7,526 nucleotides of DNA, taken from positions 1 to 7,526 of the forward strand of contig SLCI01000052.1 in NCBI GenBank assembly GCA_007125875.1, read 5' to 3'. Shown piece by piece: positions 1-5,544 of this stretch. The stretch comes from Kiritimatiellia bacterium. GTDB lineage: Bacteria > Verrucomicrobiota > Kiritimatiellia > SLAD01. Under the pieces are notes generated by a model that searched no databases, was not told where the DNA came from, and saw only the letters and a program-made list of their open reading frames with translations. Numbering within the stretch: the stretch's first letter is position 1; each line of letters starts with the position of its first letter. Made by a program: the position numbers and the translations under genes.

Positions 1-848
1 AGACGGGCCATACCGCATAGGCGTTCGCCGATGATCGGGTTGCGCTTGTGGGGCATCGCTGACGACCCCTTTTGCTTGCTGCCGAACCCTTCCTCGGTTT
101 CGCGCACCTCGGTCCGCTGCAAATGCCGGAATTCCAGAGCCCAGCGCTCGATTGAAGCCGCGACCAGTGCGAGCGCAGTAACAAATTCAGCGTGCCGGTC
201 CCGTTGCAACACTTGCGTGGATAACGTGGCGGGCTTGAGCTTGAGTTTACGGCAGACGTAGCTTTCCACGGCAGGATCGAGATGCGCATGCGTACCGACG
301 GCACCGGAAAGCTGGCCCACGCGAACGATTTCGCGCGCTTGCTCGAGACGCGTCAACGCACGCCCGAACTCGTCGTACATGAGGGCCATTTTCAGGCCGA
401 AGGTGAGCGGCTCGGCGTGGATGCCGTGGGAGCGGCCGATCATGGGGGTGTACTTGTATTTACGGGCTTTGGCGGCGGCGACTTTACGAACTTCCTTGAC
501 GCCCTTGATCAGCAAATCAGCGGCCTGCACCATTTGGATGGCCAAGGCCGTATCAATCACATCCGAGCTGGTTAAGCCTTTATGAATGTAGCGCGCGGAT
601 GGCCCGACGTTCTCGGCGACATTGGTCAGGAAGGCGATCACATCGTGATCGACTTCCGCCTCGATTTCATTGATGCGCTCAACGCTGAAGGCAGCGCGTT
701 GTTGGATGCGTTTCAGGTCGGCGGCGGGGATCTCACCGCGTTTGTGCAGTGCCTCGCAGGCCAAGATTTCGACCTTGAGCCAGTTGGCGAATTTGTTTTC
801 TTCGGACCAGATTGCGCCCATTTCGGGTCGGGTATATCGGGGAACCAT
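1..848 (-). CDS. purB: Adenylosuccinate lyase, N-terminal 282 residues (C-terminus outside window)
   Basis: This enzyme of the fumarase/aspartase superfamily cleaves SAICAR to AICAR plus fumarate in purine synthesis, and adenylosuccinate to AMP plus fumarate. Reading from the ATG at 848 on the minus strand gives 282 uninterrupted residues. They open with VPRYTRPEMGAIWSEENKF, typical of the B. subtilis/T. maritima type. Family landmarks fall at the Bacillus numbering: His68 in DHDVIAF, His89 in RYIHKGLTSSD, the general-acid His141 in GRSHGIHAEP, and the flexible signature loop GSSAMPHKRNP at 261-271, with catalytic Ser262/263 and Lys268. The start is supported by AAGGAG (complement of 854-859) five bases upstream. 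Family members are about 430 residues long, so roughly the last 150 are missing beyond base 1. The gene is divergent from the mscS-type gene. No frameshift is seen. The fold and reaction are near certain. Confidence 0.96.
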   Translation of the reverse strand, partial: MVPRYTRPEMGAIWSEENKFANWLKVEILACEALHKRGEIPAADLKRIQQRAAFSVERINEIEAEVDHDVIAFLTNVAENVGPSARYIHKGLTSSDVIDTALAIQMVQAADLLIKGVKEVRKVAAAKARKYKYTPMIGRSHGIHAEPLTFGLKMALMYDEFGRALTRLEQAREIVRVGQLSGAVGTHAHLDPAVESYVCRKLKLKPATLSTQVLQRDRHAEFVTALALVAASIERWALEFRHLQRTEVRETEEGFGSKQKGSSAMPHKRNPIIGERLCGMAR

Positions 849-880
849 GCTCGCTCCTTGCCTTGAAGGGGTAAATAAAT

Positions 881-900
881 TGTTCGCAGCGGAGCGAACA
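881..900. other. Perfect hairpin between divergent purB and mscS-type genes
   Basis: The arms TGTTCGC (881-887) and GCGAACA (894-900) are exact reverse complements around the six-base loop AGCGGA. The hairpin lies in the purB leader, 33 bases from its start codon, and about 100 bases before the channel gene. No T-run follows on either strand, so it is not an obvious intrinsic terminator. It could be an operator for the divergent pair, an RNA hairpin in the purB leader, or a diverged relative of the paired repeats at 2168-2293. It shares the 7-bp arm/6-base loop geometry and the loop motif CTCCG on the minus strand, but not their flanks. Confidence 0.6.
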
Positions 901-934
901 CTGTTACGCGGGCTTCGTCAATCTCTATTCAAGA

Positions 935-962
935 TGGACAATTGAAGATGCCGCTCTAGGAT
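935..962 (+). promoter_or_regulatory. Candidate sigma-70-type promoter for the mscS-type gene
   Basis: TGGACA (935-940) matches five of six bases of the -35 consensus. TAGGAT (957-962) matches four of six of the -10 consensus, with a 16-base spacer. A start near 969 would give a leader of about 29 bases before the ATG at 998, which suits the TAGGAG ribosome site at 985-990. The call rests only on consensus similarity, and chance matches of this quality are not rare. Confidence 0.4.
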
Positions 963-997
963 AGGCGCTTCACGGTGCGTGTTGTAGGAGAAGCGTT

Positions 998-2152
998 ATG
1001 TCCACGTTTGAAGAGTTTTGGGAATTGGTGGTCAAGGTCTGGCAAGAAGGTGTGTTCGGGATCAATATTGCGCATATTGTGCTCGCCTTGGCCATTTTGA
1101 TGGTCTTCATGCTGTTGCGCAATTTGTTTACTCGTTTCATTTTGGAGGCATTGAAACGGGGCGCCAGCCGCACGAAGACGGACTTGGATGATCGCATTCT
1201 GGCGGCCCTCAATGATCCCATCCGATTTATTCCGGTGGTGATGGGCGTATTCTTTGCGACTAGTGTGCTGAATGTAGAGGAAGGTACGCGCGCATTTTTC
1301 TACAATCTCAACCGCTCACTGGTCGCGTTCACGATCTTTTGGATGTTCTACTGCGTGACATCGCCGATCGGCCATGTGCTGATGCGGGCGAAGGGCGTGT
1401 TGACCCGGGCCATGGTCGACTGGATTGTCAAAACGGCGCGGATCGCGTTCGTGTTGTTGGGTGCAGCCACGATCCTGGAGCTGTGGGGCATTGCGGTGGG
1501 ACCGATTATCGCCGGCTTGGGCCTGTTCGGCGTGGCGGTCGCATTGGGGGCGCAGGATCTGTTCAAGAACCTGATTGCGGGATTGTTTGTGATCGGCGAA
1601 CGCCGCTTTAACGCAGGCGACTGGGTGCAAGTGGAGGGCGTAGTGGAGGGCACGGTGCAACAGATCGGTTTTCGAACGACTACCGTCCGGCGTTTTGATC
1701 GCGCGCCGGTATACGTGCCCAATGCGCGACTGGCCGATAACGCCGTGACCAATTTTAGCCGCATGACCCATCGCCGCATCCTGTGGATGATCGGAGTGGA
1801 GTACCGCACATCAATGGAGCAGTTACGGACGATTCGTGATGAAATCGAGCGTTATATTTTGGAGCACGACGAGTTTGCGAAGCCGGAAGAGGTACCGACC
1901 TTTGTTCGCATCGATAGCTTTAATGACAGCTCGATTGACATCATGGTGTATTGCTTCACCAACACGATTGTCTGGGGTGACTGGCTGGAAATTAAGGAGC
2001 GACTTGCCTATCGGATTAAAGAGATCGTGGAAGGTGCCGGCACCTCCTTTGCCTTCCCCAGCCGATCGCTCTATTTGGAGACGCTGCCGGATGCGCCAGA
2101 GGTGTTTCCGCTTTCGCCACCGCGCCCTGCGGCCTCGGGACCGAAAGAGTAA
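998..2152 (+). CDS. MscS-family small-conductance mechanosensitive ion channel
   Basis: This inner-membrane channel should open under membrane tension to release solutes during hypo-osmotic shock. It has 384 residues. Hydrophobic segments lie at about 23-41, 75-92, 105-124, 147-166 and 168-199. The last is the Gly/Ala-rich pore helix, reading IIAGLGLFGVAVALGAQDLF, followed by KNLIAGLFVIGERRFNAGDWV, which is the hallmark junction between pore helix and beta domain. The beta domain follows (about 200-260, with the usual VPNARLADNAVTNFSR motif at 240-255), then the alpha/beta cytoplasmic cage domain (about 261-363). The C-terminus is a Pro-rich tail. It is longer than the 286-residue E. coli MscS because of additional N-terminal membrane helices. 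The start is backed by TAGGAG seven bases upstream. The nearest downstream gene is 244 bp away, so it is probably monocistronic. The exact subfamily cannot be told by eye, so no symbol is given. Confidence 0.93.
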   Translation: MSTFEEFWELVVKVWQEGVFGINIAHIVLALAILMVFMLLRNLFTRFILEALKRGASRTKTDLDDRILAALNDPIRFIPVVMGVFFATSVLNVEEGTRAFFYNLNRSLVAFTIFWMFYCVTSPIGHVLMRAKGVLTRAMVDWIVKTARIAFVLLGAATILELWGIAVGPIIAGLGLFGVAVALGAQDLFKNLIAGLFVIGERRFNAGDWVQVEGVVEGTVQQIGFRTTTVRRFDRAPVYVPNARLADNAVTNFSRMTHRRILWMIGVEYRTSMEQLRTIRDEIERYILEHDEFAKPEEVPTFVRIDSFNDSSIDIMVYCFTNTIVWGDWLEIKERLAYRIKEIVEGAGTSFAFPSRSLYLETLPDAPEVFPLSPPRPAASGPKE

Positions 2153-2167
2153 TGCCAGTTGCAATAT

Positions 2168-2210
2168 CTTCTCGGTACATTCTCTGGGCAACACGGAGGT
2201 TGCCCCTCCA
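2168..2210 (-). repeat. Structured repeat, copy A (inverted relative to copy B)
   Basis: Read on the minus strand this is TGGAG, then a perfect hairpin of GGGCAAC, loop CTCCGT and GTTGCCC, then one base, then the 17-base tail GAGAATGTACCGAGAAG. In plus coordinates the arms are 2186-2192 and 2199-2205, and the tail is 2168-2184. Copy B at 2249-2293 on the plus strand has the same left flank, loop and tail but a different stem. The element begins 15 bases after the channel gene's stop codon. It may help end or stabilise that transcript, but no T-run follows the hairpin. Confidence 0.8.
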
Positions 2211-2248
2211 GTGCGCACCAAGAAAAAGCTCGTCCTGCAGGGGGATTC

Positions 2249-2293
2249 CGGAGGGACGCGCTCTGTCGCGTCCGCCGAGAATGGACCGAAAAG
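2249..2293 (+). repeat. Structured repeat, copy B
   Basis: This copy reads CGGAG, then the arms GGACGCG (2254-2260) and CGCGTCC (2267-2273) around loop CTCTGT, then GCC, then the tail GAGAATGGACCGAAAAG (2277-2293). The tail matches copy A at 15 of 17 bases and the loop at five of six. The two stems differ at four of seven pairs, with pairing kept every time. A longer imperfect stem also forms: 2245-2251 can pair with 2275-2282 across a small internal loop and a one-base bulge. The copies face each other with their GGAGG ends inward across a 38-base spacer (2211-2248), an arrangement like paired REP/BIME elements. The family is not one I can name. Confidence 0.8.
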
Positions 2294-2340
2294 TTGTGGA
2301 AACTAGTATGAGTGCGTCAGGCCGCGCACAGATTCTGTAC

Positions 2341-2368
2341 TTGCGGAGTAGAGGGCCGCGGTTATGAT
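2341..2368 (+). promoter_or_regulatory. Candidate promoter for the Lrp-type regulator/aminotransferase pair
   Basis: TATGAT (2363-2368) matches five of six bases of the -10 consensus. TTGCGG (2341-2346) keeps the TTG of the -35 box, with a 16-base spacer. Transcription would start near 2375 and give a leader of about 22 bases holding GGGAG (2384-2388), eight bases from the ATG. It sits downstream of both structured repeats, so this transcript would not include them. Lrp/AsnC proteins commonly bind their own promoter region, but I see no clear operator here. Confidence 0.42.
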
Positions 2369-2396
2369 GCCCCGCATGCTGCTGGGAGAGTGAAAA

Positions 2397-2876
2397 ATGG
2401 ATGAATTACTTAAAATTTTGAAGAATAACGCGCTGGAGAGCGCCGAAAATATTGCGAAAATGCTGAATATTTCCGTCGATGAGGTACGGGAACGGATTGC
2501 AGCCTATGAGAAGGAAGGGATTATCCGAGGCTATCAGGCAATCGTCAACGAAGACGTCCTGAAGATGCAAGGGGTAACAGCGGTGATTGAGGTTCGCGTG
2601 AGCCCTGAGCGTGAGGGCGGCTTTAATGATATTGCCGATCGCATCAGCATGTTTCCGGAAGTGCAGTCGATCTATTTGGTGTCCGGCGATTTTGATTTGT
2701 TGCTGTTTGTGGTCGGGAACGATCTGCGGGAAGTGGCGTTTTTTGTGAGCGAAAAACTCGCAACGATTGATGGCGTAAATGGTACGGCCACGCATTTCAT
2801 GCTGAAGACATACAAACATCACGGCGTCTTGATGGAGTCACAGGAAAGCTATGAACGACTCAAAGTCTCTCCCTGA
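2397..2876 (+). CDS. Lrp/AsnC-family transcriptional regulator
   Basis: This 159-residue DNA-binding protein is predicted to respond to an amino acid. Residues 1-47 form an AsnC-type winged helix-turn-helix (LLKILKNNALESAENIAKML, then NISVDEVRERIAAYEKEGII with the wing RGYQAIVN). Residues 60-135 form the RAM ligand and oligomerisation domain, with the typical VSGDFDLLLFV strand-turn at 95-105, where family members form the ligand pocket between subunits. Length fits the family (about 150-165 residues). A GGGAG ribosome site lies eight bases before the ATG. The last 26 bases overlap the start of the aminotransferase gene, implying co-transcription and coupled translation. Regulators of this family often control adjacent amino-acid genes and themselves. 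Activator or repressor mode and the effector cannot be read from the sequence. Confidence 0.92.
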   Translation: MDELLKILKNNALESAENIAKMLNISVDEVRERIAAYEKEGIIRGYQAIVNEDVLKMQGVTAVIEVRVSPEREGGFNDIADRISMFPEVQSIYLVSGDFDLLLFVVGNDLREVAFFVSEKLATIDGVNGTATHFMLKTYKHHGVLMESQESYERLKVSP

Positions 2877-4026
2877 TCGCCTGGCCAGCAATTTACAGGC
2901 CGTCCCTCGTTCAGGGATTCGCGACTTTTTTGAAGTCGTAAGCTCGATGGACGATGTGATCAGTCTCGGCATTGGTGAGCCGGACTTTGATGCGCCATGG
3001 CATATTCGCGAGGCCTCGATTTTTGCACTGGAGCGGGGTGCAACGAGTTACACCTCGAATCTGGGGTTACTGAAGCTGCGGCAAGCGATCGCAAAGTATG
3101 TCGGCCGGGTGTTTGGGCTCCGCTATGCCCCTGAGACGGAAATATTGATTGCCGTGGGCGTGAGTGAGGCATTGGATTTAGCGATTCGTGCGGTGTGTAA
3201 TCCGGGCGACGAAATCATGTATCACGAGCCTTGCTATGTATCCTATGGTCCATTGATTCAATTTGCCCATGGGGTTCCGGTCGCCGTGCCAACCTCGGTG
3301 GAAAATGAGTTCCGTTTGACAAGAGCCGCCTTGGAGGAGCGCGTTTCGCCGAAAACCAAAGCGCTGCTGCTGAATTATCCCAATAACCCTACCGGTGCGG
3401 CATTAACGCCAGCGGACGCGCGAGAGATTGCTGACTTTTTGATCGAGCATGATCTGCTCCTGATCACGGATGAGATTTACGGTGAACTCAGCTACGAGCG
3501 ACCACATCAAAGTATTGCCGCGCTTCCGGGCATGCGGGAGCGCACGATTTTCTTGCACGGATTTTCAAAGGCTTGGGCGATGACGGGTTATCGCGTGGGC
3601 TATGCGTGTGCGCCACAGGTGCTGACCGACGCGATGATGAAAATTCATCAGTACACGATGCTCTGCGCGCCGATCCTCAGTCAGGAGGCGGCCCTGGAAG
3701 CGCTTAAGGAACCGGAAGAGGATATTGCCTCCATGAAATCCGCGTATTTACAACGGCGCAACTTCTTGTTGAATTCGTTCAAGGAAATGGGCCTTTCCTG
3801 CTTCATGCCGACGGGCGCCTTCTATGCCTTTCCAGAGATCACGCAAACGGGACTGACAGCAAAGGAGTTTGCCTTGCGTTTGCTCGAGGAGGAAAAGGTG
3901 GCGTGTGTGCCAGGGACCGCTTTCGGGCCTTCGGGCGAGGGGTTTGTGCGCTGCTCCTATGCGACGTCGCTGGACGCGATAAAAATTGCTGTCGAGCGCA
4001 TGGCACGCTTTCTTGCGCGGCTTTGA
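2851..4026 (+). CDS. Class I/II PLP-dependent aminotransferase
   Basis: This 391-residue cytoplasmic enzyme moves an amino group between an amino acid and a 2-oxo acid using pyridoxal phosphate. Family landmarks appear in order: ISLGIGEPDFDAP (37-49), YTSNLGLLKLRQAI (67-80), NYPNNPTG (175-182) with Asn179 contacting the cofactor, TDEIYGEL (206-213) with Asp207 pairing the pyridine nitrogen and Tyr210, HGFSKAWAMTGYRVGY (236-251) with the cofactor-binding Lys240, and FVRCSYA (365-371) with Arg367 for the substrate carboxylate. Length and motifs fit fold-type I aspartate/aromatic/alanine-like aminotransferases, subgroup I-gamma. Candidate substrates include alanine, aspartate, aromatic amino acids and N-acetyl-diaminopimelate, and I cannot choose among them. 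AGGA at 2842-2845, inside the regulator gene, serves the ATG. Its stop codon directly abuts the stop of the convergent glycosyltransferase gene. Confidence 0.94.
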   Translation: MNDSKSLPDRLASNLQAVPRSGIRDFFEVVSSMDDVISLGIGEPDFDAPWHIREASIFALERGATSYTSNLGLLKLRQAIAKYVGRVFGLRYAPETEILIAVGVSEALDLAIRAVCNPGDEIMYHEPCYVSYGPLIQFAHGVPVAVPTSVENEFRLTRAALEERVSPKTKALLLNYPNNPTGAALTPADAREIADFLIEHDLLLITDEIYGELSYERPHQSIAALPGMRERTIFLHGFSKAWAMTGYRVGYACAPQVLTDAMMKIHQYTMLCAPILSQEAALEALKEPEEDIASMKSAYLQRRNFLLNSFKEMGLSCFMPTGAFYAFPEITQTGLTAKEFALRLLEEEKVACVPGTAFGPSGEGFVRCSYATSLDAIKIAVERMARFLARL

Positions 4027-4029
4027 TCA
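4024..4029. other. Abutting convergent stop codons forming one palindrome
   Basis: The TGA ending the aminotransferase (4024-4026) and the TGA ending the glycosyltransferase (complement of 4027-4029) lie side by side as TGATCA. No base separates the two genes. Any terminator for either transcript must therefore lie inside the opposing coding sequence, or the transcripts overlap at their 3' ends. Confidence 0.95.
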
Positions 4030-5520
4030 AGCGGTTCGAGAAGTGGACGAGTCCTTGTTGGCGTCATGCTCGAGGATTTCGAGCTTCGGCTGTTTCTTTT
4101 CTACCGCAGGCTCATGTGCCGAATCATCTTCGCTGTGACGAAGACCAACCAGAATGGTCTTGAAGGTCCGCAACAGAATGAGCGTATCCAGCAATAGGCT
4201 CATGTGTTTGATGTAATAGAGATCAAATTGCAATTTCCGGCGCGAGGCTTGAATGCTGGCGGCATAAGGAAAATTGACCTGTGCCCAGCCCGTGATACCC
4301 GGCGCCACCATCAATCGCTCCTGATAGAAGGGCACAGTATTCGATAATTCTTTGATGAATTCGGGTCGCTCCGGCCGCGGCCCAACGAGGCTCATATTGC
4401 CACGTAGCACATTCAGCAGCTGGGGGATTTCGTCAATGCGCGACTTACGCAAAAAGCGTCCGACGCGCGTGACGCGGGCGTCGTTTTTGCCTGCCCAGAC
4501 AGCACCTGTTCCCGTTTCGGCGTCCTCCACCATGGTGCGAAATTTGAGCACCTCGAAGATAGCGCCGTCCAGTCCTGCCCGTTTTTGGCGATAGAAAATT
4601 GGGCCCAGCGAGTCGAGCCGTATGGCAATGGTGGTGACGAAACAGATCGGGACCGTCACAATCAGTCCAATCGCCGAAACCAAGACATCCATGATGCGTT
4701 TAAGCTTAAGGATGTGGATGCGCGAACTATTCATCGCAGCATGCATCAGCCATTCGTCATCGATGTGATCGAGCGGAATTTCCTCGGCGATTTGCTCATA
4801 GAATGAGGCGTAATCCAAAATCTCAATTCCGCTGTAGCGCAGCGGACGTAACACTTTCAACAGCTTCTGTTCGCGGGCCAGCGAGGTGGCTACGATCAGT
4901 GTCTCAATCCGGTAGTGCTTCACGAGATCGCGCAGTGTGCCGATTTGGCCGATGATCGGAACGGTTTCAATCAGATCACCCGCTTTGCCTTTAGTATGGG
5001 TAACCACGCCGAGTAATCGGTAATTATGCTCATCCGATCCATTAATCAGTCGGATTATGCTGCCGGCATCCTTCCCCTCGCCAACCACAATGGCATTCTT
5101 CACAAAGAAGCTGTAACCAGCGATGGCACGAAATAGATAACGCTCACCGGCGATGAGTAACCACGTAAACAATCCAATCAGCAAGAGCACGCCACGCCCG
5201 ATGAGTAGCTCGAATTGGGCATAGAAGATGACAATAAGCAGGACGTGACTGATTGAAACGCAAATTAGTGTCGGGATCAGAATACCGCTTTTATCTGCCA
5301 GCATCGATCGTTCATAAAGCCCCCCGATATAGAAGATCAAGAGACCGATCAGCACGAGCACAGTGAGCGCCATTTCGTTTTGCGCCACATACGCGAAACC
5401 GTCATCGAAACCCAATCGGATCCACGCCGCTAAACCAATGGCAAGCAACAAGCAAAGCACGTCGCCAACAAACAAGGCGGCAAACCGTAATGACAATCTA
5501 TTTCGTCGCTCGAAAAGCAT
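4027..5520 (-). CDS. Polyprenyl glycosylphosphotransferase (priming sugar transferase of exopolysaccharide synthesis)
   Basis: This membrane enzyme is predicted to move a sugar-1-phosphate from a nucleotide sugar to undecaprenyl phosphate, the first step in building an exopolysaccharide repeat unit. It has 497 residues. The N-terminal half has four hydrophobic helices (about 11-35, 48-68, 79-100, 108-124) and then a Rossmann-like CoA_binding_3 domain (about 141-240, with AIVVGEGKDAGSIIRLI). The catalytic half begins at KRIMD (274-278) with a membrane re-entrant helix (277-300), then GPIFYRQKRAGLDG, KFRTM (326-330), the Asp363-Glu364 pair in RIDEIPQLLNVLRGN, SLVGPRPERPEF and PGITGWAQVN (407-416). 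These are the bacterial sugar transferase signatures of the WbaP/WcaJ/ExoY/EpsL type. The sugar is not determinable here. The ATG at 5520 has only a weak GGA site. The kinase gene ends 24 bp upstream, so one operon is likely. The charged C-terminal tail beyond residue 460 is unusual. Confidence 0.94.
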   Translation of the reverse strand: MLFERRNRLSLRFAALFVGDVLCLLLAIGLAAWIRLGFDDGFAYVAQNEMALTVLVLIGLLIFYIGGLYERSMLADKSGILIPTLICVSISHVLLIVIFYAQFELLIGRGVLLLIGLFTWLLIAGERYLFRAIAGYSFFVKNAIVVGEGKDAGSIIRLINGSDEHNYRLLGVVTHTKGKAGDLIETVPIIGQIGTLRDLVKHYRIETLIVATSLAREQKLLKVLRPLRYSGIEILDYASFYEQIAEEIPLDHIDDEWLMHAAMNSSRIHILKLKRIMDVLVSAIGLIVTVPICFVTTIAIRLDSLGPIFYRQKRAGLDGAIFEVLKFRTMVEDAETGTGAVWAGKNDARVTRVGRFLRKSRIDEIPQLLNVLRGNMSLVGPRPERPEFIKELSNTVPFYQERLMVAPGITGWAQVNFPYAASIQASRRKLQFDLYYIKHMSLLLDTLILLRTFKTILVGLRHSEDDSAHEPAVEKKQPKLEILEHDANKDSSTSRTA

Positions 5521-5544
5521 CAGAAAATCCGTTTAGAACGCCAG

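Noticed and set aside
282..866. Plus-strand open frames across 282-575 and 582-866
   Set aside because: They lie opposite the adenylosuccinate lyase gene, whose catalytic motifs are intact on the minus strand. The plus-strand products look like complement artefacts.
862..940. A promoter for purB on the minus strand
   Set aside because: TTGACG is present as a possible -35 box, but no acceptable -10 box lies at 16-18 bases, so no call is made.
1316..1809. Two antisense open frames of about 150 codons opposite the channel gene
   Set aside because: They are shadows of a strong MscS coding frame. Their products are His/Arg/Gln- or Pro/Thr-rich with no recognisable domain.
2138..2146. GGACCGAAA at the channel gene's 3' end matching the tail of repeat copy B
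   Set aside because: Only nine bases match, inside coding sequence, with none of the hairpin, loop or left flank. It is most likely coincidence.
2186..2273. Intrinsic (rho-independent) terminators at the two intergenic hairpins
   Set aside because: Neither hairpin is followed by a T-run in the direction of the channel gene. A termination role is possible but not of the standard intrinsic type, so I labelled them structured repeats.
2152..2367. A 71-codon open frame starting in the channel gene's stop region
   Set aside because: It runs through both structured repeats and the candidate promoter, has no ribosome site of its own, and its Arg/Ser/Pro-rich protein resembles no family I know. The frame looks accidental.
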